Positions 22,724 to 32,534 of a stretch of 64,000 bases of DNA are shown here, piece after piece. The notes beneath the pieces are model-generated. The model was not told where the DNA came from. It ran no database searches and saw only the letters and a list, made by a program, of their open reading frames with translations. Within the stretch, counting starts at the first letter, position 1. The number at the start of each line of letters is the position of its first letter. The stretch lies in NCBI RefSeq assembly GCF_026262505.1, contig NC_067204.1, positions 19,322,860-19,386,859 of the forward strand, read 5' to 3'. This DNA comes from Trichomonas vaginalis G3. Lineage: Eukaryota > Parabasalia > Trichomonadida > Trichomonadidae. The position numbers were made by a program, and so were the translations under genes.

Positions 22724-23086
22724 ATGGACGCACAGAACTTAGCGAATGCACAGCAACCTGGACAACCAAACCCAGAGAATATTCCAAATGAAGTTAGAAT
22801 ACAAACTGCAATGGCAAACTATGGTCAAGTGCCAACAGATGTACAAATGCAAACTGCCATGTCAAATGACGCTGCGTTAGGTTTGCCACCATGGTATGCA
22901 AATATGAGATGGAAAGAGTTTTATACAAACCCTGAAGTGGGATATAAACAACTTTATGCAGATGACGCGAACACAGGAGTTGACCCAGAATATGTTTTCT
23001 ACCAGAGGAGAAACAGAATGTATGAGCTCCAGTTAAAGAATGCTATGGAACTCAACAGGAAACGTAAGAGACTAGGCGGACATTAG
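22724..23086 (+). CDS. Polinton P1 arm 1: 120-aa protein, function unknown
   Basis: MDAQNLANAQQPGQPNPENI starts a Gln/Asn/Pro-rich head with a tandem motif (VRIQTAMANYGQVPTDVQMQ), then a Trp/Tyr-rich middle (LPPWYANMRWKEFY) and a basic end (NRKRKRLGGH). It is identical in arm 2 (42955-43317). The start is preceded by a T-rich stretch and ATTAAATG. Small size and basic tail suggest a virion or DNA-associated protein; no family recognised. Confidence 0.7.
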   Translation: MDAQNLANAQQPGQPNPENIPNEVRIQTAMANYGQVPTDVQMQTAMSNDAALGLPPWYANMRWKEFYTNPEVGYKQLYADDANTGVDPEYVFYQRRNRMYELQLKNAMELNRKRKRLGGH

Positions 23087-23103
23087 ATTTTTACATATAG
23101 TAA

Positions 23104-23346
23104 AATGGGTTTCTTCAGTAGTATTGGAAACTTCTTTCGAAATGTTGGAAAGGTATATGGAATGGAATAAAAACCGTAGGAAGAGGAATTTGGAACGGAG
23201 TCAAAAATATTGGTAAAAGAGTAGGTCAGTTCGTTGGTATTATACCTAAAGACCCTGAACCAGAAGAACAAGCTCCTGTTATACAACAGCCTGAACCTGC
23301 ACCACAGTCAAGTTGGCAACCAAATCCAACACCTCAACCGTATTAA
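23104..23346 (+). pseudogene. Polinton P1 arm 1: small amphipathic virion-type protein remnant
   Basis: The start MGFFSSIGNFFRNVGK is a Gly/Phe amphipathic helix, and the end is Pro/Gln-rich. The same style of protein (hydrophobic Gly-rich head, Pro/Gln tail) is seen at 26564-26965. Arm 2 counterpart at 42697-42937. Broken. Confidence 0.6.
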
Positions 23347-23348
23347 AA

Positions 23349-24195
23349 AATTATATTTTTACCGTTCGATAGTAGTTGTATATGAAACTAAGTTCTAAGT
23401 AAAACGCATGGTATAATGGAATTATTCTTTTTCTTCCATCTGTAGTAAACCATACTTGAAAGTCTGAAATACTTCCACTTGGTGGTTCGTATAACTTTGT
23501 AGGTTTTTCGTAAAAGTCATTTGCCAAGCATAAGAAAGAGTTTTGGGCGCCAGAAAATGAAGCATGATGAACAATAATAGCAGCTGGGTCGAAAACATTT
23601 TCATATGTTCCATTAGGTTTTCGACTTCAAAAAGTCTGGGTGTACTGGATATGCTGCAGGCTGATTTACATCCTCATAATCTATACCATGCCAAGTTGTT
23701 ATATTTTGTAGAAATATAAACGTTTTCTCCAAGGTCTTCTATTCTATTGATTTTAACAGTTGCATTTTTCCTGTCATAAATAATATCGAGATGGTATTCT
23801 CCTTCGTCAATGTTATACTGGTTTGCTATTCGATATAGATATCGTTTATTTTTTTTGAAAAGCTTGAAAGTTGTTTCTAAGTTTACAAGCAAACTAACTT
23901 GTAAAAGTTTTCCCTGTTCAAATTTCTCATACGTACGTTTTTCTTTGTTATAGTATCGAACTTCAAAACCGACTGTAAATGGGAAACCATGTATGGCTTC
24001 TGAAATGAACTTCATTCTACGAAAGCCAATAGCTTTTGTGACGGATGGGTCTCTTAACCATCTTAACGGGTAGTCAAAACGATAGCCTTCATGCTTTACG
24101 GTCTCTGTCTCAAACTTTTGACCGACATTAGTAAAAAGTTCATCTAATGGTTTAGTTGTAGCAACTCTAGAATTTTCTTTTTCTATTGAAAGCAT
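23349..24195 (-). pseudogene. Polinton P1 arm 1: paralogue of the YDYPxRW protein family, remnant
   Basis: It starts MLSIEKENSRVATTKPLDEL and carries YRFDYPLRWLRDPSVTKAIG. It belongs to a family present three times in these Polintons (28917-29767/37258-38118 and 50691-51572 are the others), with alternating short beta-type segments. It may be a minor structural (jelly-roll-like) protein; that is inference. It sits head-to-head with the tail-fibre gene. Broken. Confidence 0.6.
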
Positions 24196-24213
24196 ATTTT
24201 ATCTAGAATAAAA

Positions 24214-25590
24214 ATGTCAAATGAAACAGCGTCTATGAGAGAAATACAACACAACCGACAACTCATTATACAAGCTCTAAATAAGAACACAACAAACTTT
24301 TCAAACTATTCTAAGATATCTGAGTCATTGAAAGAAGGAAACTTAAAACTGACATTAAACCCAATGACAGATGAGTTTCTATTTCAAGACAATAAGAACT
24401 ATACTGTCTGTATAAATCCAACAAAAGGAACTTTAAACGAGAAACCTATAAATGAACTTCTTTTGAAAGCAGATGTTGACAACAAAGCTGACAAAGAATA
24501 TGTAGACGATGCAATAGCAAAAGAAGAAGAAAGAGCTAACAAAGCTTATGCAACAAAAGAACATACTCATCCTGAACTAGCAGACAAAACATATGTTGAC
24601 AATAAAATGTCAAGTGAAGTGACAAGAGCTGAAAACGAATATTCTAAAAAGACTCATATACATTCTATATCTGATATTACAAACTTACAAGAAACCTTAA
24701 ACAGGAAAAGTGCCGTTGGACATACACATACCATTGCAAATATTACAAACTTACAAGAAACCTTAAACAGGAAAAGTGCCGTTGGACATACACATACCAT
24801 TGCAAATATTACAAACTTACAAGAAACCTTAAACAGGAAAAGTGACGTTGGACATACACATACCATTGCAAATATTACAAACTTACAAGAAACCTTAAAC
24901 AGGAAAAGTGCCGTTGGACATACACATACCATTGCAAATATTACAAACTTACAAGAAACCTTAAACAGGAAAAGTGACGTTGGACATACACATACAAGTT
25001 TTACAACTTTTACAGCAGATGATATTACACTAAACACAACCTTGCCAAGTAAAGGTCCAACAATACCACCGGCAACAAGTCTTGTAGATACTTTGATGTC
25101 TAATGACAATAATATTATACATCTAAGACAGGAACTCAATGTGCTTAAACAAATTTTGCCGAATCTTATTTACCCGGTTGGCTCATTATATGTTTCAATG
25201 AACTCTACCAGACCAGAAGTAGTACTTGGTTTTGGAACTTGGACTCAAATAGTCGACAGGTTTTTGTATTGTGCAAACTCTTCAAAGGAAACAGGTGGAA
25301 GTAAAACGATTTCAGGTGAAAATTTACCTGCACACAGTCACTACATAGATTTAAGTACATCTCGAGAAGGTTGGCATAAGCATAGATATTGGGAATGGTC
25401 AGGAATGACAAAAGGTAAAGGATATGATGTTAAAGACGACGTTCAGTTTGCTATAAATTGTTACTGGAGTGACACTCAGGGAGGAGGAGACCATTCACAT
25501 TTCGTTTCAGGATATACGCAAACAACGGGACAAAGTAAAGACTACATGCCACCTTACATGACAGTTTACGCATGGTATAGAATTGCTTAG
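24214..25590 (+). CDS. Polinton P1 arm 1: phage-tail-fibre-like protein with 21-aa repeats
   Basis: A 458-aa open frame. The head (MSNETASMREIQHNRQLI) is followed by trimeric coiled-coil-like KADVDNKADKEYVDDAI segments, then five 21-residue repeats (AVGHTHTIANITNLQETLNR; 63-bp DNA units, about 24661-25005), and a C-terminal domain typical of phage tail fibres and collars: YPVGSLYVSMNSTRPEVVLG, FGTWTQIVDRFLYCA, LPAHSHYID and a final MPPYMTVYAWYRIA. Such proteins form trimeric fibres that bind receptors. In arm 2 (40427-41820) the head and tail are conserved but the middle is different. The gene overlaps the end of the opposing integrase by 4 bases. Confidence 0.88.
   Translation: MSNETASMREIQHNRQLIIQALNKNTTNFSNYSKISESLKEGNLKLTLNPMTDEFLFQDNKNYTVCINPTKGTLNEKPINELLLKADVDNKADKEYVDDAIAKEEERANKAYATKEHTHPELADKTYVDNKMSSEVTRAENEYSKKTHIHSISDITNLQETLNRKSAVGHTHTIANITNLQETLNRKSAVGHTHTIANITNLQETLNRKSDVGHTHTIANITNLQETLNRKSAVGHTHTIANITNLQETLNRKSDVGHTHTSFTTFTADDITLNTTLPSKGPTIPPATSLVDTLMSNDNNIIHLRQELNVLKQILPNLIYPVGSLYVSMNSTRPEVVLGFGTWTQIVDRFLYCANSSKETGGSKTISGENLPAHSHYIDLSTSREGWHKHRYWEWSGMTKGKGYDVKDDVQFAINCYWSDTQGGGDHSHFVSGYTQTTGQSKDYMPPYMTVYAWYRIA
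24661..25005 (+). repeat. 63-bp coding tandem repeat in tail-fibre gene
   Basis: About five copies of a 63-bp unit, nearly identical except for alternation of GCC and GAC (Ala/Asp) at one codon. Copy number should be prone to change by slippage. Arm 2 lacks this block. Confidence 0.9.
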
Positions 25591-26546
25591 TCGTCATTTT
25601 CAACTTCTTTAGCATATTCGTCAGGAGTTGTCTTATATTTGTTAGGAACTGTCTTTGAAAGTATACCACCTTGAACTTTGACAAGTTTGAAACGAGGTCT
25701 GACAATAGTAGTTTTATCTTCTGCTTGCAGTCTGTACATTTTGCCATGTTTGCCTAAAACTTCATAATATTCTCTTGTATACTTTCTTCTATTTTTACGA
25801 ACACGAATGTGAGTACCTGTCGGGTTCCCATTGTTGTCATAGTCAATAGTATTTTCATATGGGTCGCGTTTAGGTATTTCTATTTTTACTTTGTCACCTT
25901 TCTGAAGTTTGAAGCCCGGCATTCTTTCTTGTTTGTCTCTTTTGACTAAATTATTAAATATATAGTCTTTCTCTAAGTCAGGGTTGTTTTTCATTTCTTC
26001 GGGGGAGTGGTTTCCCAAACCTTTTTGTTTACGGTTATTGTAAATATTTAAAACTTGTCTCATCTTTGCCATGGAGAAGTGTCTATATTTGTCGTCATAT
26101 GACATTTCATTTGCTTCACCACCTTGTGGTTGGTTTAAGTCTCTTAACATTTTTATACAACCGTCAATGACACCAAGAGCAGAATGGTTTTGGTCGACAA
26201 TGAAATATTGGTTTACATTTTTTGAACGCAGATAGTTTTTTACATCGTCTGATTTGAAAGAACTTTCACAGTCAGATGTCAGTTTTGTTGGATGGTATTT
26301 GTCAACGAATATTGTCAAAGCAGTTTTCACATCTAAAATATTTTTGGACCATAATGGTATGGCTTCACAGTATCTTGTGTTTTGACCAACAAATATTAAC
26401 CAGTATGGTGGTCCATCTGTTCTAACTCTCGGAATGTTTTCCAAGATATCCATAAACCAAGCATTTGGTGTTGAACTAAAGATTTTTATCATGAGTGCTT
26501 TCTTTGTCGCTTTAGAAACATAGGGGTCCTTGTTTGAATTCGTCAT
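25587..26546 (-). CDS. Polinton P1 arm 1: retroviral-type (rve) integrase
   Basis: A 319-aa open frame. The core is an rve/DDE fold: FMDILENIPRVRTDGPPYWL with the first acidic residue, YHPTKLTSDCESSFKSDDVK with the second, and QNHSALGVIDG as the third motif region. The C-terminal region (LQKGDKVKIEIPKRDPYEN, then VRKNRRKYTREYYEVL) looks like an SH3-like DNA-binding domain. Polinton integrases insert the element and usually make 6-bp target duplications. It is transcribed toward the tail-fibre gene and away from the 133-aa gene. Confidence 0.9.
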   Translation of the reverse strand: MTNSNKDPYVSKATKKALMIKIFSSTPNAWFMDILENIPRVRTDGPPYWLIFVGQNTRYCEAIPLWSKNILDVKTALTIFVDKYHPTKLTSDCESSFKSDDVKNYLRSKNVNQYFIVDQNHSALGVIDGCIKMLRDLNQPQGGEANEMSYDDKYRHFSMAKMRQVLNIYNNRKQKGLGNHSPEEMKNNPDLEKDYIFNNLVKRDKQERMPGFKLQKGDKVKIEIPKRDPYENTIDYDNNGNPTGTHIRVRKNRRKYTREYYEVLGKHGKMYRLQAEDKTTIVRPRFKLVKVQGGILSKTVPNKYKTTPDEYAKEVENDD

Positions 26547-26563
26547 TTTTTAACCCATAAGAA

Positions 26564-26965
26564 ATGGGTTTATTTGGCGCATTAGCAGGAGTCGCATCTA
26601 GATTTTTACCCGCAGTGGGAACAATAGCCAGAGGTGTATTTGGAGTTGGAAGGAAGATTTTGAGTACATTAGGTATACTGAAAGAGAAAGCACAACCTAT
26701 TATACAAACTGTACAGAAAGGTTGGGATGTAGCACGAGATGCAACAAATCTTATTCCAAATCCTGAAACAAGAGGAAAAGTTCAAGGATGGATGGACAAT
26801 GTAGGAAGACAAGCAGGAAACTATTATAACAAAGCAAATGACTACTATAACCAAGCAGGACACTATATGGACCAAGGTGAAAGATTCTTTAACAGAGGAT
26901 ATAACCATGCACAACAGTGGGTAAACAATAACCAACCTCAACCGCCTCAAACTTGGGGAATGTAA
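26564..26965 (+). CDS. Polinton P1 arm 1: 133-aa amphipathic virion-type protein
   Basis: MGLFGALAGVASRFLPAVGT is a hydrophobic Gly/Ala-rich amphipathic head resembling membrane-active peptides. A middle with repeated Tyr/Asn/Gln units follows (YYNKANDYYNQAGHYMDQ), and a Pro/Gln tail. Only one residue appears to differ in arm 2 (39038-39439). The head would suit a membrane-disrupting minor virion protein such as adenovirus protein VI; that is inference, with no similarity claimed. Confidence 0.65.
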   Translation: MGLFGALAGVASRFLPAVGTIARGVFGVGRKILSTLGILKEKAQPIIQTVQKGWDVARDATNLIPNPETRGKVQGWMDNVGRQAGNYYNKANDYYNQAGHYMDQGERFFNRGYNHAQQWVNNNQPQPPQTWGM

Positions 26966-26966
26966 A

Positions 26967-26984
26967 ATTTTTTACTGAGATGAA
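26967..26984 (+). promoter_or_regulatory. Start-proximal motif shared by Polinton genes (1)
   Basis: TTTTTTACTGAGATGAA directly precedes the ATG of the 50-aa gene. The identical string precedes the next gene at 27139-27156, and both recur in arm 2. A shared promoter element is the simplest reading. Confidence 0.55.
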
Positions 26985-27137
26985 ATGAACAATACAGCAT
27001 TGAGACAAATGGGTTCAAGATGGATTTGTCGGCTTCCAGCAGTTACACAACGTGTTTGTCAAGTTCTTCCTATACATCAGGAAGTTTTAGACCGACTTAA
27101 AAAACCTCAACAACCAGTTGAAAACAAACCAAACTAA
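26985..27137 (+). CDS. Polinton P1 arm 1: 50-aa basic protein
   Basis: MNNTALRQMGSRWICRLPAV, small, basic, with two Cys and a Pro/Gln/Lys tail. The mirror copy in arm 2 (38863-39018) has one more codon. It shares its upstream motif with the next gene. A small basic core-type protein is possible; unknown. Confidence 0.6.
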   Translation: MNNTALRQMGSRWICRLPAVTQRVCQVLPIHQEVLDRLKKPQQPVENKPN

Positions 27138-27138
27138 A

Positions 27139-27156
27139 ATTTTTTACTGAGATGAA
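27139..27156 (+). promoter_or_regulatory. Start-proximal motif shared by Polinton genes (2)
   Basis: Second copy of TTTTTTACTGAGATGAA, immediately before the ATG at 27157. Confidence 0.55.
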
Positions 27157-27741
27157 ATGACCGAAGAAGTTGAAACGGTAGATTTGACACCACAAACAAA
27201 AAGTTCAGAACCATTGTCAAAACCTGTCAAAGAACTTACAGATGAAGAGAAAAATTCAATAATAGAAAGTGCCAGGTCTGGAAATACAAACCCTAACTAC
27301 AAAGTCACTTTTCATAAAAATGGAACGGCAAGTATCTCAAAAAAGAAACAGACTCTCACAAATAAAATATTGAAGTCTGAAGGAGCTTTCGAGACAACAG
27401 ATGGAAAAGTTTACTTCACTGACCAACAGTTCATTATAGAACATCTCATTGACTTAGAGTCGAAATATTCTAAACTTTACAACAAACACAAAAAGTTGAA
27501 AGGAAAACAAAAACAAATGGCATATGATATTTATGAAGATGTTGACGACACAACTGTTCCTGCAGGTGAAGTAAAGTCAGAGAAACCGAAAAGTGACGAA
27601 AAACCGATAGAAGAAGAGAAACCAAAAACTGAAGATAAACCAAAACCAAAGTTTAGTTTCCAAACTAAACCAAGTCAACCTTCATTAGCTGGTATGGGTT
27701 GGCGTCAAAGACTTATGGCAGCAGGCGGTTATGTTAAGTAA
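27157..27741 (+). CDS. Polinton P1 arm 1: 194-aa acidic/Lys-rich protein
   Basis: MTEEVETVDLTPQTKSSEPL: an acidic head, a folded middle (GNTNPNYKVTFHKNGTASIS, then FETTDGKVYFTDQQFIIEHL with a short coiled coil), a Glu/Lys/Pro low-complexity linker and a Gly/Arg tail (LAGMGWRQRLMAAGGYVK). Near-identical in arm 2 (38259-38843). Function unknown. Confidence 0.65.
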   Translation: MTEEVETVDLTPQTKSSEPLSKPVKELTDEEKNSIIESARSGNTNPNYKVTFHKNGTASISKKKQTLTNKILKSEGAFETTDGKVYFTDQQFIIEHLIDLESKYSKLYNKHKKLKGKQKQMAYDIYEDVDDTTVPAGEVKSEKPKSDEKPIEEEKPKTEDKPKPKFSFQTKPSQPSLAGMGWRQRLMAAGGYVK

Positions 27742-27774
27742 AGAGAAAAAAAATATTTTTTTATTTTTATAAAA

Positions 27775-28766
27775 ATGCCCCCATATAGAATGGATAGAAA
27801 ATCTGCTAGAATAAAAGCAGAGTTGCAAAGATATGGTTGGAGAGTTTCGAAGAATTTTAAATATAGGAAGGGAAGACCCATAAAAGTCTATGACAAATTG
27901 TCTGGTCTTCGCTACGAAATGGATTTGGAAACAGCACGTGCAAATTATCCAAACAGACTAGAGAGGTTAGAAGAAGAACGTCTTATGGACATGCCTTTCG
28001 ATGTTAGTGAACCTCAAGTTGAAGGACACGACGGCTTTGCCAGATTCTACTGGAAACATGACGAACAATTGCATCCTTTGAGAAGGAAAAAAGGTAGTGC
28101 AGAGGATGGTCATGCTCCCATGGAAAGAACAAGATATGCATATGAGAAGTACCGTGAAGTTAGAAGTCAAATTACTTCTGGTCGAACCTTTACAGTAAAC
28201 TTTGACGAAGGAAAGAACAAAGAAGGCTTCATGGGTGTACTTGCTGCCATACAAGACGGAAATAAGAAAGGACACAATCTCAGATTGACCATAACAGATT
28301 TGGATGGTCACATTTACTATGCACATGGCAATGAACAAACAGCTGCAATGCTTCTTGACGCTTTCAAGACTACAAAGAGAGAACAAATGGTTGACTCCGA
28401 CTCAGACATTTTGAATGCAATTGAAGGAATTGCAAGTGTCAAGTTCGAATGGTACCAACCTAACCCTCAAGCAGTCAGACAACATGCTGGATACTTCCCC
28501 TTCAGAAATAAGTCTGACATTGACTTGACAACTACAACAAATTCTTCTCCGAAGTCAAATCCAAAGTGAAGGTTTACTATGAGAACATTGACGCACTCAT
28601 GACGAACGAAGAAGGATACAACAAACTCATTGAAATGGGAATGGTCGGTGAAAAGATGGGCTGTTTTAAGCTAGATAAGGTATTTTCCGAAGTTCATGTC
28701 CTCTCCAAGCGTAAGTACTGGGGCATACTTGAAGACGGCACAGAAATAAAACATTGCATGAAGTAA
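27775..28766 (+). pseudogene. Polinton P1 arm 1: protein-primed DNA polymerase B remnant
   Basis: The first part (MPPYRMDRKSARIKAELQRY) is a basic N-terminal region ending near GYFPFRNKSDIDLT. The end of the region reads GEKMGCFKLDKVFSEVHVLS followed by KRKYWGILEDGTEIK, which resembles the late part of protein-primed family B polymerases (LGxFKxE then KxYxxxxDGxExxK). Only parts of a polymerase are recognisable, so it is a remnant. Arm 2 has hardly any of it. Motif resemblance is by eye. Confidence 0.5.
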
Positions 28767-28916
28767 AAACGTTTTTCAAAAAAGTGACATTTTTTTTATT
28801 TTATTTGAACTGTACGCTGAGTTTGTTGGAGAAGACCGTTGGGAAACTTGTTTGTTAGATGAGAAATATGAAATGGCATACCATTTTAAAACAATATATT
28901 TTTACATATATTAAAT

Positions 28917-29767
28917 GCTTCAGGTTGAAAAACAAAGAACAAAAGTAGCAGATACAAAACCGTTAGACTATATCTTTACAAATGCTGGTAGGACTATTTC
29001 AGATGAAGAAATTTCATCCCGACATACAGGTTTGACTATCCAATTCGTTGGCTTCAAAGTCCTTCAGATGCAAAGGCAATAGGATTTAGAAGAGTTTTGT
29101 TTTCAAATAGAACTAACGCATTTATGTTCGCAGTATATTTTCATGGGCAGTATAAAGGTCCATTTCAATAGACAAATTTGATGAAATGAGAATCTTTACA
29201 GTTCGTTCAGACGAAAGTCTTGAGAAAACTCTAAATGACTTTCAAACTCAAATGAACAAATACTATTGGGAATTTCAAGAAAAATACGACTCTTTACTAA
29301 ATGGAACATACTATCTGAAACTAGAATATGACAAGATGAACTCCACCGTTTCATTTCAAAAGATTGAAATTAACCCTCCAAGAGATACAGAGTTTTTATT
29401 TTGGAAAGTAGACAAACGTTCTTGGGCACAATTTCTTCGGTTACTAAACCAGAACGAACCATTACCACCAGATGGTCCATTTAAATTTATACTTCCACCA
29501 GCAGATTTGACAGTTTATAGAAACGTGTTTGACCCTCAAAATGTTATGTGTCATGCAAGTTTCAGTTCAAGCAACAATAGTTTTCTATGTATTGGTAAGG
29601 ACTTTTATGACTTTGCTTCTAAATTCTACGAACCACCTAGTAACAGTTTCTCTGACTTTCAAGTTTGGTTCACAACAAATGGTGTGCAACATATTATTCC
29701 ATTGTACTATGACTTTTATCTCGAATTGTCTTTCATATACAACTACGGAAAAGTGCTGAAAAAGTGA
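28917..29767 (+). pseudogene. Polinton P1 arm 1: YDYPxRW-family paralogue, remnant
   Basis: Starts MLQVEKQRTKVADTKPLDYI after ACATATATTAAATG. The long downstream portion includes LFWKVDKRSWAQFLRLLNQN and SSSNNSFLCIGKDFYDF. The same gene is a single open frame in arm 2 (37258-38118). Broken here. Confidence 0.65.
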
Positions 29768-29769
29768 GT

Positions 29770-30388
29770 TTATGTTAGCATGTTAGATCTCACCTCTTTT
29801 CTCACCTAATTTTTCACCCTCTTGAATTTTCATGAATTTCCTTAAGATAGAAAAAAAGTGAGTTAAAATGAGATGTTTACTGAAGGGGTCACCATGTCAC
29901 TCGGTCACTCGGTCATTTAACATCTTTTTGAAAATGGTGACAACATGACATTTCGACAACAGTCGGGAAAATGTCAAGACTTCTTCATCGCAATGAGTGT
30001 AAATGAACCAAAAATATATTTTAGGTGAAGAGGTGAGATCTCACCTGTTTTTTCACCTGTTTTTTCACCCGTTGAAGGGGTCACCATGTCACCGGGTAAC
30101 CATGTGTCACCAGGTAAACTAACTTCTTTTAAAAAATGGTGACAACATGACATTTCGACAACAGTCGGGAAAATGTCAAGACTTCTTCATCGCAATGAGT
30201 GTAAATGAACCAAAAATATATTTTATGGTAGCATGTTAGATCTCACCCGTTTTCTCACCTCTTTTTTCACCCGTTGAATTTTCATGAATTTCCTTAAGAT
30301 AGAAAAAAANNNNNNNNNNNNNNNNNNNNNNNNNAAAAAAGTGAGTTAGTATTTTTTAAAAAATATTTTTTATTTTTATTGTAAGAAC
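29770..30388. repeat. P1 centre: TCACC/GATC half-site repeats, left block
   Basis: Non-coding. It contains GTTAGATCTCACC, GTGAGATCTCACC and trailing TTTTTTCACC half-sites in two related about 230-bp stretches, each with CATGACATTTCGACAACAGT and ATCGCAATGAGTGTAAATGA segments. Similar motifs recur at 31314-31960, 33650-34325, 35345-35820 and 49893. Confidence 0.75.
30310..30334. other. Assembly gap (25 N)
   Basis: A run of N inside the repeat-rich centre of P1. The true length is unknown, and the join between the flanks should not be trusted. Confidence 0.99.
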
Positions 30389-31296
30389 ATGTTAGCAACA
30401 ACAGCACCAAACTCGTTAGTCATGAACCCAACTTCAATGTTAGTTGAGATGAAAAGCTTCATTCCTTCTTCATATACTTTCGAAACAGAAATCCAGAAGA
30501 TAAAGCAGGAACTTCTCCAAGGAGATTTAGATTGCACTGCAAAAGATGAAACAAATGAAGAATATCTTTATGACATGCAGGATATTATTGACCATCTACC
30601 TAAACTTCCTGAAATCCAACAACAAAAGCTTACTATTCCAGAATTTGAAGAAATAGAAGTCAAAGCAACTGACTCAGTAGAAATAAAGAAGTTCATACGT
30701 AAGGTTAACTATGAGTTTCTTGGATTTCATTGCAACCACAAAGTCATGGACAAAGACTGCGATATGGTATATTTCATTGACATATATAAATCTGAAGAAT
30801 TTAAGACATACGACAACTTTGTTTCGTTAGTTGCAAAATGTGTATGGCAGATAAGAGATAAAGATAGAAAGGTAAAGTATGGAACGAACAAATAAAACCA
30901 GCAACTTTTGAGTTAAAGAAAACCATTGACGCTATAGTTGTACTTGCAGGACAAATTTCAATGTACAATGCTAAAATGAACCCACAATGTTCTAAATGTA
31001 AAGCAGCAATGAGGAAATATAACTACTCCGTCAAAGAGATAGAACGTATGCGAAACGACTATGCTGACTTAAAGAAAGAAGCAGAGAAACCAGCAGAAGA
31101 TAAAATGGACATGTTAGAATTTCTGAACAAAAACTATCCAACAGCTGACGATTTCCTTCTTTCAGATGTCAAGAAGAAATATAAAGAAACATTCGGCATT
31201 GTTAAAACTTTTGACATACTGACAGAGGAAATCGAAGCTACAAAACTGTTTAGGATTTCAAATATACATCGTACAATTCATGTAAAACGCTTATAA
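30389..31296 (+). pseudogene. Polinton P1 arm 1: Cys-pair protein remnant (copy of 34332-35246)
   Basis: Starts MLATTAPNSLVMNPTSMLVE. Contains FHCNHKVMDKDCDM and MNPQCSKCKAAMRKYNYS, a possible zinc site. The arm 2 counterpart is open through its length. Broken here. Function unknown. Confidence 0.65.
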
Positions 31297-32530
31297 AATA
31301 ACTGGGGTGAAAAATTAGGTGAAAAAACAGGTGAGATCTCACCTCTTCACCTAAAATATATTTTTGGTCATTTACGCTCATTGTTGACAAAACATTTACA
31401 CTCATTTCGATGAAATCATGACAAAACATATACGAAGAAGTTTATTTCCTGTGTTGTTGTCAAAATGTCATGTTGTCACCATTTTCAAAAAGATGTTAGT
31501 TGACCGAGTGACCGAGTGACCTGGTGACCCTCATGAAAATTCAAGAGGTGAAAAAACATATACGATGAAGAAGTCTTGACAAAACATATACGATGAAGAA
31601 GTCTTGACAAAACATATACGATGAAGTTTATTTCCTGGACTGTTGTCAAAATGTCATGTTGTCACCATTTTCAAAAAGATGTTAGTTGACCGAGGGACCG
31701 AGGGACCGAGGGACCTGGTGACCCTCATGAAAATTCAAGAGGTGAAAAAAGAGGTGACAAAACATATACGATGAAATCATGACAAAACATATACGATGAA
31801 GTTTATTTCCTGGACTGTTGTCAAAATGTCATGTTGTCACCATTTTCAAAAAGATGTTAGTTGACCGAGGGACCGAGGGACCGAGGGACCTGGTGACCCT
31901 CATGAAAAAAAGAGGTGAAAAAAGAGGTGAGAAAAGAGGTGAGATCTAACCATCTACCCTAAAATATATTTTTGCTGAAAAAAATGACCAAATTTCATGA
32001 ATTTCCTCATATGTTTGCGACCCGAGGAAAACCGAGGGTCGAGATTCCGTACGAAAATCGTAAAAAATTGCGAGTACGTACAAAAACGTAGTCGCCTAAA
32101 ACTCATGAAAATCGTAAAAAAATGACCAAATTTCATGAATTTCCTCATATGTTTGCTACCCGAGGAAAACCGAGGATAGAGATTCCGTACGAAAATCGTA
32201 AAAAATTGCGACCCAGACTTTTTTCGGGGTCGCCAAAACTCATGAAAATCGTGAAAAATTGCGAGTACGTAAAAAATCTTACTCGCCAAAACTCTATGAA
32301 AATCGTAAAAAAATGACCAAATTTCATTATATAACTGTTATTTTTTTACGAAGAGAACTTTGACACTTCGTCAAAAAAATCCCTGAAATCGTAAAAAAAT
32401 GACCAAATTTCATTATATAACTGTTATTTTTTTACGAAGAGAACTTTGACACTTCGTCAAAAAAATCCCTGAAATCATATCTTTTATACAAGATAGAAAA
32501 AATAAAGTTAGTTTTTTGTAAAATATTTTT
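31297..32530. repeat. P1 centre: mixed tandem repeats
   Basis: AGGTGAGATCTCACCT palindromes (31330 region) are followed by CATATACGATGAAGAAGTC units of about 28 bp, repeats of GACCGAGGGACC, then two copies of a segment built on CCCGAGGAAAACCGAGG (31975-32320), and a duplicated about 85-bp unit starting ATCGTAAAAAAATGACCAAA (32300-32475). No credible gene on either strand. Confidence 0.75.
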
Positions 32531-32534
32531 TTTA

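Noticed and set aside
24654-25139. 161-aa minus-strand frame with VCVCPTALFLFKV repeats
   Set aside because: Antisense of the 63-bp tail-fibre repeats; hydrophobic repeats arise from the opposite strand.
32122-32327. Short frames in the P1 centre around CCCGAGGAAAACC repeats
   Set aside because: Tandem repeats on both strands give several overlapping open frames; no start motif or conservation.
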